DNA of 64,000 nucleotides from Castanea sativa (Eukaryota; Streptophyta; Magnoliopsida; Fagales; Fagaceae): assembly GCF_040712315.1 (NCBI RefSeq), contig NC_134015.1:23065614-23129613 (forward strand). The letters are read 5' to 3'. A program made the translations under genes and the position numbers. Of this stretch, positions 44,890 to 55,790 are shown in pieces (position 1 is the stretch's first letter; each line of letters starts with the position of its first letter). The notes beneath the pieces are model-generated. The model was not told where the DNA came from, ran no database searches, and worked only from the letters and a program-made list of their open reading frames with translations.

Positions 44890-47639
44890 TGTAGACAACA
44901 AATTTTGTACCCGTTAATAAATTTTGGTCTCTGGCTCCTATGATGCGCTTGACATATGTCAACCAAGGGTAATTAACTAGTTCACAATAGTTTGGAAATA
45001 ATCACAACTCAAAAGTGCTCAAATTGCTTTGAAATCGATACTAAAAAATGACTTTGCTCACTTTTATTACCATAAATTTTGATACACAAAAATATTTTGA
45101 GTCAGAATTGTTTCATTGAAAAGTAGACATCTTGGGCTTTAATTTGAACACAAAATTTGCCTAATTTGGACTTATATTGAGTAAGTTATAACCATTTGTG
45201 TAACGTTCCAATCAGACCCAAAAATAAAAAAAAATAAAAAAAATGGGAGAAAGTAAGATTTTAATTGGACCACGCGTGCCTCACCTAACCCAACAATCCC
45301 CCACCACTCATTTTCACACCATCGTTTTTCTCTCTTTTGGCCGACCATCTCTTTTCTTCCTTTCATTTTCTTTCTTTTCTCATTACTTAAACACACACAC
45401 TCACTTCCACACTCACCCATCGGACTCCACTCCAAACCACACCATCTCACCATCATTTTTTTCCGGCAAGATCACCAGAATAATCCTTAGGAACCCCTAA
45501 GCATCTTCATCCCTTTTATTTGAGGTAAAATTTTCTTAAATTTTGGTGGGTTTTATATTTTGCTTAAGGTTATATTTTTATCCAAGCTTTAATAATGATA
45601 CCCATGTTATTCATGAGCATTGGAAGTGATATTTAAGTGTTTTTATGTATGGGTTTGTATTGGTGGAATTATTTGATGAGTGGGTATATGGTTTGTGCTA
45701 ATGATGACTACCTAAGGTTTATTTATGGTGGAAAATTTAGGGGTTTTAAGTTATGACATGTGATGGTAGGTAAATCTAATTTTTCCATTGTCATTGGGCT
45801 TATTTAGAGTTAGTTGAAGTTCTAAATTTCTTGTCTTGGAGGATATTTTGATTTTGCTTTCATGGGTCTCTTAATGATGTAGTGTAAATTTTATGGAAGC
45901 TGATCATAATGTTGGAGATGATATTAAATGGGTTAACTTTATAAATTGGAGTTTATGCCTTGTGAATCAATTTGTTGAGAAATTTTGGAAGTGGAATATA
46001 TTATTATTGATGAGGTTAAATACTAGGCTTGCCTAATTAAGTGCTTATTTGGCAATTCCTAAATTGTAGCTAGATGCAATTTCAAGCTCTATGCTTATTG
46101 TGACAGGTTACATTGATATTTTTTTGGTTCTAGCTAATCTCCTTGGAACTTGGAGAATAAGGATTTTGTGGTTGCGAGGTAAGTAGCTTCTTAATGGGAT
46201 ATTTTTGGAAAATAACCATGTTTCATAAATGTTGTTTTTGGGTCAAACACATTTTGGAAAATTATATATGGATATATGTTTTCTTAAAAGTATTGTGTTG
46301 TGACCCTATTATATATTATTATATATGAAAAGTACATCATTTTGGTATTGCAATTGGGGAAATGCATGAATTGTTGATATGGAAAATATGAGCATCTTTG
46401 ATTTAATCTTTGATAAGGAATTCATTGATTTTATGGTATATTGAAAATTTTAAAGAGGCTTATGTTGTCTTGTTATTTGAGAAAAAAGATAGAGAATCTT
46501 TTTGACAAGAATGAAGTTGAAAACCTTACAAATTTTGTGGAAGTTAGATTATTTAAGGTTTTCTAAAACTACCTGGATATAAACTATGTGTTTCAAATTA
46601 TATGTAACTTGTGAGTTTTATGTTGTTTTAACCCTATGCCATGTGTGATTTCCCAGTGATCACCCGATTTGGTTTTCGTAGTCTTTGTAACAACAAAATT
46701 AGATCCAGGTCAGTGCCCTTTACTTTGGATGACGCGTTCTTCCCTACTGCCCATGGGGGGAAGAGGTTCCTTAACTGTGTGTGGGTGAGGCTGCTATCTA
46801 TAGGGTCATAAGACCACATGCAAAAGAGGTCCTATTTGACGTGCTCTATTTGCTTTCCATGAGGGGAGAGAAAAACCTTGAGGGTATGGGTGAGGCTGCT
46901 GTCCATGGGGCCAAGAGTCTACATACCAGAGAGGACAATATCATGCCAGTTGTGAATAGGTAAATCCCCTGGCCGGTCTATGTGGTAACATGGTATATTT
47001 GTGATAATTTACCTTATGTTAGATATTATGGCTTTGGAAATTATATTGTTAGTGCTCACAAATTATAGTTTCAAGGTATTTACTTTGAGAAACTTTGTGT
47101 TTCATTACTTAATCATTCTTGTCATATTATTATTATTATTGAAGATGAAACTTGCATTTCCCCCACCCCTATTAATTATGCTACTTACTGAGCTCTGTCA
47201 CATTCCATTATTTCATAAACTTTTCAAAGTAGGCAACAATCTTTTGAGACATTTTTTTGGTGGCTAACAGTAGTTAGACTAACTACTGATAGAGGCTGAA
47301 CTTTTGAAATGGAAATATTAGAAGATGTACATCTTAGAGTAGACTTGATTCATTCTTTTGTATATTATAGTAGTTGTGACATTATTCCCACTGATGGAGC
47401 AAGCTGATGATATGTAATTATTTATTTAGACCTCTATTCTTTTGTGGCCAATGGTCCTTAAAATTAATGCTTAGAGCTCTGACTTACTTTGAGAGTATAT
47501 TCAATAGAATTATTATGATAATTCTTGATATTGGTACTTGATACGATTTATGTGGATTGAATTGTCAAAAATGAAAAATCTACAGGTACTTAAAACGTCT
47601 TTCTCATGCTTTGGACCCTTTGGGGTTTTGGGCGTGACA
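44890..47639 (+). repeat. LTR-like block TGTAGACAAC ... GGGCGTGACA
   Basis: About 2.75 kb following a purine tract. Its start and its end (CTTTGGACCC..GGGCGTGACA) look like the two ends of a long plant gypsy LTR. A related but diverged fragment of its first 300 bp lies at 53985-54260. It contains a pyrimidine-rich leader-like part at 45290-45470. It joins directly to the 1.5-kb repeat at 47640. No 5-bp duplication is seen (GCATC left, ATTTG right), so it is either the front part of the 3' LTR or an LTR joined by rearrangement. Confidence 0.55.
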
Positions 47640-49147
47640 ATTTGAAGTTGGGCCAACTGGGCCGTTTGATTTTCTGGGTTTTAAGACTTTAATTTAAGAG
47701 CCCAAAACATTGTGCTTTGATGTGGGCTGGCTCATAGACCCTTGAGAACATCCAAAGATCATTAAAAGACCACAAAACTCCTAATTTTAACTTATAAATA
47801 CTCATCTTATGTCTCCAATCAAAACTCTAGCTAGAGAGAGTGATTTCTTGGCCTCCATATTCTCTAAAATCCTTTGTTCTCTTTTGAAGACCCTAGGGCA
47901 TCACATTAGAATGTTTTTTTACAAGTTAAAAACCTCTTTAATTAGTTCTAAGACAGAAACTATTTTTCTAAATTGATTTCTCAAAACCTTTTTCAAAATC
48001 TTTTGTTCTTGAGTTGTGATTACTAACTATTATTGTGTTCTCTTGATTATTCTTGTCCTCAATCTAATCTTCGTGTTGTAGGCATTGAGGGGTCAGTTAA
48101 ACAATCTCAAATCTGTGATTCTAAAGGAAGATGAGCTTCTGTCCCATGATTTCTCACTTTGCTACATAGGATCACATGGTTCTTAATTTGTTTTATTTGT
48201 TATACATGCTTAGAAATATGTTTTGCTTTGTTTGATTTTGTTTTGTTGTGTCTTATCATGCTTTGAATGAATGGTTAAATTGGATATTAGAAGCATTTTA
48301 GGTTTTTTTTTATTTATTATTGTTGTTTTACTGCTACTTTAAAACTGTGTTTTTGGGCGTGTATACATGCACATGCTTAATGTATGCGCACGCATACGTG
48401 CGCCTAGAAAAGCAGATTTAGGGTTATTGCTATTTTGTGTGTTTTGATTATTTTTAATCCTCTGTTTAGGTCTTGCTAAGTCTAGTTTTCACTTGTTTAG
48501 GTATAGGTTTAGTAGAATAACATATTTCACATCCTTGAATTGATAGATTGATGATTAGGGTTTATACTTTGATGAATCACATGAACATTCATGAGAATTT
48601 GAACATGCATTGAGGCATAGGTGCTGAGGTGTTATGGTGTAGTAAGGTAAGTGAGGTAAGTCAGACATAATTACATGAACATGCATTTGACTTGGTTGAT
48701 GAACATGATGAACTTTCTTGGTTGATGAACATGGAATATACTTGATTAATGCCTTGTTGATGTTGTTGTTTTGTGATGTGCTTGTTGCCCTTGGATATAT
48801 ATTGTGATGTAATCTTTATATTGTGATGTGATCTTTAACATGTTGTGTGTTTTATTTTCCTTAAGTGCATGATGAACATTTAGGTTAAGGATTAGGGCTT
48901 TCTTAATAAACTCTTTAATTAAATATGGCCTAGAAACACATAATGGACGTTGGCCCATAAGTCAAGCGGTCTTGGGTGCCTAACATCTTCCCAAGCTGTA
49001 TCTAAATTCTAGACCCATAATCTGGTACGTGGACTCATGTATGTAAGTAATTGGCCCAATATGGTTCCTAGACCTAATCTCGGTGGTAACTCCACTTTTC
49101 TTCACCATAGTGCACTCGGCCTGGGTGTACTCTCCTTTGCACCCGCA
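47640..49147 (+). repeat. Right 1.5-kb direct repeat (3' LTR part)
   Basis: Partner of 37938-39463, with the TATA box CTTATAAATACTC at about 47790-47803 and the RY-alternating stretch ATGTATGCGCACGCATACGT near 48380. It ends CACCCGCA at 49147. Confidence 0.8.
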
Positions 49148-49151
49148 ATTA

Positions 49152-49527
49152 GCATTGGGGATTGTAAACCCCCTCACCCCCCCCCCCAATTGCTATTTTA
49201 GCAACCTGCTTGCCCAAATTGAGCTTTACTTGGGTATGGTTTGCTAAAAACTTTTAGCATTAATGAATAGTAATTTTGTGTTTATACAACCAACTGTTCA
49301 TGGGTTGTGTAAAGTTAAAAAATATATTTTAATCACTTTTTCTCTCTTCTCATAAATATCTATCAACTTTTTTATATTATTTGATGTTTTAATTTATATT
49401 ATTTTAATGAGTGTAAAAATAGATACTAAGATGTTGGGAGAGTTATAAAATGGGATGGTAAAATAGATAAAGTAGGTTTTGAGAATGTAAAATAGATGTT
49501 TTTTTACATTCCCAAATGTGAATGCTC
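49152..49527. mobile_element. PIF/Harbinger-like MITE, 376 bp
   Basis: Flanked by TTA at 49149-49151 and 49528-49530. The right end reverse-complements to GAGCATTCACATTTGGGAAT; the left end GCATTGGGGATTGTAAA is a decayed match. A poly(C) run at 49180-49191 sits near the left end. Inserted only 4 bp beyond the LTR end. No coding capacity. Confidence 0.55.
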
Positions 49528-49609
49528 TTATAAACCAAATCAGCCCAACCCAATAGATAAAATCCAACCCACCCAATTACATAATAATGAGTGAATATAT
49601 ATAACAAAA

Positions 49610-50440
49610 ATACATCTAAAACCACTACAATGGCCAAAATACCCTTAACACACTCTAAAATGACCAAAATACCTAAAAACCTTGAAAATGACCAAAATAC
49701 ACTCAAAGACTTAAAAATGACAGACATACTCCCCAAAACCTCAAATATTACCAAAATACCCATAAAACCTCTAATTTGACAAAAATACCCCCAATGCATC
49801 CAAAATGACCAAAATACTCCTTAGAATTTAAAGAATGACCAAAATACCCCTGAAACCTCCAAAATGATAAAAATACCCTTAAACCTAAAAATGACCAAAT
49901 TCCAATAAAACCTTAAAAATGACCAAAATACCCCTAAAACCTAAAAAATGACTGAAATACCCTTGAAACCTCCAAAATACCCTTAAACCACCAAACTATC
50001 CCTAAAACCTAAAAAATGACCCCAAAAATAAAATAAAATAAAACCTACAAAGTTACCAAAAATACCCCCAAGATCATTTTAGAGATTTTTAGAGTATTTT
50101 GGTTATTCAAAAAATTTAGGGGTATTTTGCTTGTTTTAGAGGTTTCTAGGTATTTTGGTTCATTTTAGACATTTTAGGGGTATTTTGATCATCTTATAGA
50201 TTTCGGGGTATTTTTGGTTATTTTAGAAGTTTTAGGAGTATTTTGATAATTTTAGAAGTTTTGGGGTATTTTTGTTCATTTTAGAGATTTGGGGGGTATT
50301 TTGGTTTTTTAGAGGTTTTTGGGTATTTTAGTCTTCTTAGAGTTTTTTTGGGTATTTTTAATTGTTTTAGAGATTTCGAGGGTATTTTGTTGATTTTAGA
50401 GGTTTCAATGGTATTGTGGTCTTTTTAGAGTATTAGTATT
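49610..50440. repeat. Head-to-head CCAAAATACCCC minisatellite
   Basis: From about 49610 to 50065 the plus strand repeats ATGACCAAAATACCCCTAAA-type units of 25-32 bp. From about 50075 to 50430 it repeats the reverse complement, e.g. TTTTAGGGGTATTTTGGTCA. The two arms are about 450 and 360 bp with almost no spacer, so the strand could fold into a long imperfect hairpin. The right arm continues at 52173-52440 on the other side of the Harbinger-like insertion. Confidence 0.9.
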
Positions 50441-50967
50441 GATGGTGCTAAAAAGTTATATTGCTATTTTTAGCACCACCAAATACAAAAATATACCTAC
50501 ATTGGTGGAGCCAAAGCCAAATAATTTGGCCCCACAATTACATTGCACAACCACTTTTGGTTGTGCACTGTAGCTCGTAGTTAAAAAAAAAAAAATCACG
50601 TGTTCACATTGCCAATATTAAAAATAAATCTATTTTTCTCTTCTTCTTTTTTTCATTATTTACTGTTTCTTCTCTTCTCTCCGAAAATCCTCTCTGCCTC
50701 CCTGCTTTCGTTGAGCTCAGCATGGCCAGTCCTCCATCATCGACAAGCCTAGTCCTCCATCTCACCGCCGACCTAAGCTCTCTCCCCACCCATTCCATCC
50801 AAACTCAAAACCAGACACCACAACCAAAAACCCACTGCCAAAGATGAATGAGAGAGATAGACTAATACCCAAAACCAATCGAAACTCAAGATTGGCACCA
50901 TCATTGAAAACCCATGGACAATGAAACTCAAGATTGAAACCGACACCAAATACCCAATATAGGGGTC

Positions 50968-50998
<31 letters not shown>

Positions 50999-52169
50999 AT
51001 GTAGAAAAAAGGGAGTGAGCTGAGAGAGTATGAAAGAAATTGTTGAGAAATTGACTCACTTGTCTTTTTTTTTTTTTGAGGATTAATTAAAAAAAGGGGA
51101 CCGCGTGTGGCAGTCATTGTCCCACGCCCCATGGTACATTTGGGTAAGCCCATGGGTACCATCAGCTCGAACCGAAGCTTGGAGACCTCGAACTCACACA
51201 CACCCTAAACTCTATTGGTTTCTAGGACTTACCATAAATTGCAATTACAGTCCTCGCGAGAACTCGAACCTGGGAGATGTGGTGAAACCTTAGCAGTCAC
51301 CTACCAGTTGTACCACACCTGCTAGTGGTGACTCACTTGTCTTTATTGTTGCATGTGTAAACCAAAAGAATGAAAAAAATGATGCGAACTGCAAACTTAG
51401 AAGTTGCAGTGAGGAAACAAATGAGAGGAAAATGAGCTGAAGAAGAAGAAAAGGATGGGAAGAAGTACATGTTGTATAGATTTTTTAAAGAATATGTGGT
51501 GTAGATTTAACCTTGGAAAGGAGAGACTTGAGGAAATAAATGTTTTTTTTTTTTAATCTTATATAATAAAATATTGATATTTGTTTCAAATCTATTGCTA
51601 TTTTATTTGATATTTTCTATCTTTTAAATTTTTAATCAATGTGATTTTTTTTGTAGCAAAAAAAATGATTTCTTTTTTTTTTAATGGCTTTTTATCTTTA
51701 AGTTAAGACATTAATTTGGCTTAAATTTACAACTAATTGCCTTTAATATAGGAAAAAAATACATGACCATCTCCACAACCATTCAATTAAAAATTGCAAT
51801 TACTGTCCTAGGACACCTGAGTGGCGGTGGCGATGGTGGTGTAGGTTGTGGTGGTGGTGGAGGTTGCAGTGGCAGTGGCGATTATGGTGGTTGTAGCGCT
51901 GGTGATTGTGGTTGCAATGGCAGTGGTAGTGATGGTTGTTTATTGTAGTAAATATATTATTTTATTGGTTGCAATGGCGGTGGTTGTGATGGTTGTTTAT
52001 TCTAGTAAATATATTATTTTATTGTGTTGTTTATATTATTTTCTTGGGTTGAAAGCTAAAATAAGACCACTAATGTTGGGTCTTTTGTAAAGTGAGAAAG
52101 TAAAATAGATAAAATAGCTTTTTGTGGTGCCAAATAGCTAAATTTATAGCTCCACCAATGTAGATGCTC
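50428..52169. mobile_element. PIF/Harbinger-like element, 1.74 kb
   Basis: Target duplication TTA at 50425-50427 and 52170-52172. Left end GAGTATTAGTATTGATGGTG; the right end reverse-complements to GAGCATCTACATTGGTGGAG, so the ends are an imperfect inverted repeat. It has a (GA)n run (about 50972-50998) and a GGTGGT/GGCGGTGG tract (51822-51990) and no transposase. It interrupts the right arm of the minisatellite, and the arm resumes at 52173. A SINE is nested inside. Confidence 0.8.
51068..51328 (-). mobile_element. tRNA-derived SINE
   Basis: On the minus strand it starts near 51328 with a pol III A box (GTGGTACAACTGGTAGGTG) and B box (AGGTTCGAGTTC, about 51264), followed by a tRNA-unrelated body and an A-tail (T-run at 51066-51077). 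Flanked by a perfect 16-bp duplication TGACTCACTTGTCTTT at 51052-51067 and 51329-51344. SINEs are copied by LINE enzymes from pol III transcripts. Confidence 0.9.
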
Positions 52170-52755
52170 TTAGAGGTTTTCAGGTATTTTTGGTTGTTTT
52201 AGAGATTTTGAGGGTATTTAGGTCTTTTTAGGGGTTTCTTGGTATTTTGGCTTATTTGAGATATTTTGGTGGTATTTTTGTCATTTTAGGGGTTTTGGGC
52301 ATTTTTTGACATTTTAGAGATTTTGGGGGTGTTTTAGTCATTTTAGAGGTTTTGGAGTATTTTTGGTCATTTGGAGTGTATTTTAGTCATTTGGTGGTTT
52401 CAAGGGTATTTTGGTCTTTTAGTGGTTGTGAGATATTTTAGAGATGAGTGACTTTTTTTTTTAAGAGATAATTACAACATGCTGCTAACTCTGCAGGCTG
52501 TGGGCCGCAGCTTGAACCTTTTTCCCCCTAAATCATACTTGGGTCTAATTGGGTAACTAGTTCAAACCCAATTAATACTTATGTTAATTGGGTCAATACC
52601 TATTTGACCCTATTAATAATTAGGTGGATTTGGATATGTAAAAAGGTTTGGGTGTGTAAATGGGTTTAGGTAGATTTTGTCACTCCTAGTCGTAGTGAAA
52701 GGCCTTGTTGACTCTAGCATCGCTACAATCCCTTGCTTCTTTGCTCACCTACTTG

Positions 52756-53615
52756 CAGGGCCAGCTCAACGTTTCAGAGGCTTAAGGCGAAATTCTCAAA
52801 TGAGGCCGTTATGTTATCACTAAAATAATATTTAACTAGTATTTTATATAATAATTTTTTTTTGAAAAAATCCATTCTTTTCACTTTTTAAGATGATTCT
52901 TTTTTTTGTTAAGAAAATGCTAAAGTTATAACAAATTTTACTACAAACTGATGTTGTAACGGATGTGATTAGTGACATAGGGTTTACAAAAATGCTAGAG
53001 ATATTATAAAATTTACAACATAAGAATTACAAAGATATATCACCAATCACAAAAATTCATTAAAAAATGCATTCAATATTTTGTTGAAATCTATCTATCA
53101 TATTCATTATCACATTAAATAATAAAAGTTATGTAGAGTCCCACTACGCACCCTTGGAGCAATGGTCACTCCACAAGTATAAGTGCTTGTTGGGCGTGGA
53201 GGGCAAGGGTTAGGTTTCAAGTCTTTAAGAGGGAGACTCACACACATATACATTTAAATTAGGCTAGAGTAGAATTTTTATCTTGTATAAAAATAAATAA
53301 ATAAAAGTTATGTAATAAAATTTATAATATTTCTAACATTTTTCTATTTGAATTATTTGTGATTAGTAACACGTCTATTTATAAGACCTATCTATTTAAA
53401 TTTGTCTTATCTCTATCTCTAGCATCATTTCTCTATCTCTAGAATTACTTAATTCTTAGGCCTTTTTAATAGTAAAAAAAAAGTAAACTAAAATTTTTTA
53501 ATATCTCCCAAAAAAGTTTATAAAAATAAACAAATTTTTCCCCAAATTTGGGACTTTTCTCTAGTAGTGGGCCCTAGGCAATGGCCTAATTGGCCTATGC
53601 CTAGGACCAGCCCTA
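52756..53615. mobile_element. Non-autonomous hAT, 860 bp, inside the oxygenase pseudogene
   Basis: Ends CAGGGCCAGCTCA and, on the reverse strand, TAGGGCTGGTCCT. Flanked by CCTACTTG (52748-52755) and CCTACTCG (53616-53623), an 8-bp duplication with one mismatch. The ends resemble those of the 5.5-kb hAT at 25555-31063 (GGGGCCGGCTC), which may have supplied the transposase. A SINE is nested inside. Confidence 0.9.
53136..53299 (+). mobile_element. tRNA-derived SINE, 164 bp
   Basis: A box-like TTGGAGCAATGGTCAC (about 53154) and B box-like GGTTTCAAGTCTT (about 53212), with a 3' part ending TTTTTATCTTGTATAAAAA and an AATA-type tail. Flanked by a perfect 15-bp duplication AATAAAAGTTATGTA at 53121-53135 and 53300-53314. 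A 5'-truncated relative lies near 23545-23609. Confidence 0.85.
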
Positions 53616-53984
53616 CCTACTCGAAACACTATCCGACCTTAAACCTAAGACCCAATCTGGGTTAGAATCCGAAATCATTCTCGTTATCGACCGCTGAGTA
53701 GTGGACTCAAGTAATCAACAATCATATATTGTCAGTGAGATCAGACGGGCATTGTTGACTTTAGGGTTTTTCCTGATTGTTAACAATGGTGTGCCATTGA
53801 AGGTTCAGGCCCGAGTGATGGCATCCATGAAAGGTTTCCATAAGCAACCGATGGAGATAAATTCGCGAGTTTATTGTAATGACATAGGTACGGGTGCATC
53901 CTACATGTCCAAGGTGGACCTGTATCATTCCAAAGCTACTAGTTGGAGGTGAACAAAATCTTCCAAATTCCATTTTTCTTTAAA

Positions 53985-54260
53985 TTGGTCTAGGCACCTC
54001 ATTTTGTACTTGTTAATAACTTTTGATATCCGACGCAACGATGAGTTTGATATACATCAACCATGGGTAATTAAAATGTTTTTAATAGTTTGGAGGTAAT
54101 TGCAACTTAAAAATGCTCAATGCTTTGAAAACAATGCTAATAAATGATATTTGCTTACTATTTTGACCATAAATTTTGAACAAAAAAGAATTTTTGTGTG
54201 CAGTTTTCTTTATTGTAAAGTAGATATTCTAGCTTCAATTTGAACACAAACTTTGCTTAA
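53985..54260 (+). repeat. LTR fragment related to 44890-45190
   Basis: TTTGTACTTGTTAATAA, CATCAACCATGGGTAATTAA and AAGTAGATATTCTAGCTTCA match the first 300 bp of the LTR-like block at 44890, at lower identity. It replaces the expected catalytic half of the oxygenase gene. Confidence 0.7.
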
Positions 54261-54584
54261 TTTGAAAATATTGTAATTTGCTTCTATGAATAAAGAAATT
54301 AAATTCAATAAGAATGTGGTGTCAAATGTCCTTTTTATTCCGCTGATAAACACAATAACAACACTTGAAAACCTGTAGTTGACTGGCAAATTCACGTTGA
54401 CAAACTTCATCAGATTATATCCAAATACAAAAGCTCAGAGCACTGAGTGTTGGCCAACCCGGTTTTTCTCAACCCTTGTAGTAAAGAGTACACTTATTAT
54501 GGACCATTGCTAAAGCTCATATCATTATAGAGAAACCTACAATTTAATGGCAATTCACTTTGACAGACTTCATGACTAAGGATA
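54261..54584. other. Spacer with a diverged duplication
   Basis: AACCTGTAGTTGACTGGCAA near 54370 recurs in altered form near 54534 (AACCTACAATTTAATGGCAA), both followed by TTGACARACTTCAT. No gene seen. Confidence 0.5.
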
Positions 54585-54876
54585 GGTTTGGATTCAGCGT
54601 TTACGTTTTGCGTTTGCGCGTTTTCAGCTTTTTTTTTTTTTTTTTTTTTTCAGCACTTATGAATAGTAACCAGTACTGTTCATGCACGTGATGTTACTAT
54701 GCGAGAGACAAAGTTACTGTTTATGCACTGTTCACGAACTGTTCATTGGACCCACAAGCATTTTATTCAGAAAAAATATTAAAAATTGGTTCCACAGCAC
54801 TATTCACACATTTAAAATTATTTTGCTATAGTGTTTTTAGTTTTTAGGAATAAGTTTTATCCAAACGGACCTTAAG
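54585..54876. mobile_element. MITE family B, copy 1
   Basis: About 290 bp with inverted ends AAGGATAGGTTTGGATTCAG and (reverse strand) TTAAGGTCCGTTTGGATAA. The core, CACTATTCACACATTTAAAA and TTTTGCTATAGTGTTTTTAG, is shared with 57914-58144 and 58141-58408. Non-coding, hAT-like by end sequence. Confidence 0.7.
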
Positions 54877-55642
54877 TTTTCAAAAAGGAGTTGGGTTGCA
54901 AATATATATATATATATAGCTAAAATTAGGAGAAAATTCAATTAGATTCTTAATTGGATTCATAATTTTGCGCCACATGTCTCATCTAAGATTTTCAATC
55001 TTTGTGCCAAGTGAGTTATTGTATTAATTTAATTTCTTAATTTTGCTGCAGTATTTATCACATGTTGCAATAATCAAAGAGTCAAATTTTTGTTTTTAAT
55101 AAATGCAATGAATTTGACACGTGTTAATTTTGTATAAAGATGGAATGTTGAGGAATCACATTTGTGATTGCCAGAAATTATGCAATTTGAGTAGCAGCTA
55201 TGGCTGAAGCCTGTAATCCAAGCATAAAGTCCTCCATAAACAAACGTATTAGTCCCCTCTATCTTGCTATCTAATTGCTAACATTTCTCTCTCTAACTTT
55301 TCTTATTGATTTGTTAATCCTTGTTTGAAAATTTTTTATATCTTTGTAGAGCAAAGGCTACCTTTTCCGTTTAATTTGATAATATGCTATCTAATATCTA
55401 ATTTTCCTCTCTCTAACTTTTCTCATTGATTTGTTAATCTTTTATTGAGGAATCCCTTCTATCTTCGTGGCAAAGGATACCTTTTTTTTGTTTGTCTAAT
55501 ATAATAATATATAATATAATATGATTTTAAGTGTTTTATGTTTCTTCTTATTGGTTGAATAACTTGGAAAGTAATAGACTTAAGAGAGGGATGAGACAGC
55601 ATTGACATCAACACAAGACTAGTCATGTACATATTTGGTTAA
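54877..55642. other. Intergenic with a near-tandem CTCTCTAACTTTTC repeat
   Basis: TTTCTCTCTCTAACTTTTCTTATTGATTTGTTAATC near 55284 recurs near 55402 with little change, about 118 bp apart. A (TA)n is at 54901-54919. No gene seen. Confidence 0.6.
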
Positions 55643-55650
55643 GTGTGCTC

Positions 55651-55756
55651 TAAGGAAGTCAATACCGTACCGGAAGCTGTACCGGTTTGGCCACCGGTAC
55701 GATATATTTCGGATACCGGTCAATACCGGTGTACCGTTTCGGGTTTACCGCTATTT

Positions 55757-55790
<34 letters not shown>

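Larger units (their letters stand above)
37936..49147 (+). mobile_element. Gag-only LTR retrotransposon region (LARD-like)
   Basis: Two long direct repeats, about 37938-39463 and 47640-49147, flank an internal region with a decayed gag but no protease, RT or integrase. Both repeats have CA ends (CGCCCACA and CACCCGCA). Just inside the left repeat is AGTGACTCCACTGGGGAT, a primer-binding-zone sequence common in plant gypsy elements. A purine tract AAAAGAGGGGCATC ends at 44889, immediately before TGTAGACAAC. The likeliest reading is a 4.3-kb 3' LTR (44890-49147) whose 5' partner has lost its first 2.7 kb. Alternatively 44890-47639 is a separate LTR ending GGGCGTGACA. Confidence 0.65.
52690..53952 (+). 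pseudogene. 2-oxoglutarate/Fe(II) oxygenase (ACC-oxidase-homolog-like), split by hAT
   Basis: Before the hAT insertion, 52697-52755 encodes VKGLVDSSIATIPCFFAHLL. After it, from 53618, the frame resumes as LETLSDLKPKTQSG, then an IILVID motif with a stop at about 53694. The N-terminal non-haem dioxygenase domain follows (IVSEIRRALLTLGFFLIVNN, GVPLKVQARVMASMKGFHKQ, YMSKVDLYHSKATSWR), ending at a TGA, 53950-53952. Removing the hAT and one copy of the duplication restores ...HLLETL..., as expected for this family. The catalytic HxD...H domain is absent, replaced by retroelement sequence. These enzymes use Fe2+ and 2-oxoglutarate in hormone or secondary metabolism; this copy is dead. Confidence 0.85.

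Noticed and set aside
44890..47639. Independent solo LTR insertion
   Set aside because: No 5-bp duplication (GCATC versus ATTTG), a purine tract sits exactly at its left end, and its right end abuts the 1.5-kb repeat; kept only as an alternative.
51240..51328. tRNA gene suggested by A and B boxes
   Set aside because: The boxes belong to a SINE with a 3' body, A-tail and 16-bp duplication; no cloverleaf could be drawn.
51763..52090. Gly-rich and Val-rich ORFs resembling a glycine-rich protein
   Set aside because: They translate a GGTGGT simple repeat inside a non-coding Harbinger-like element, in two frames.
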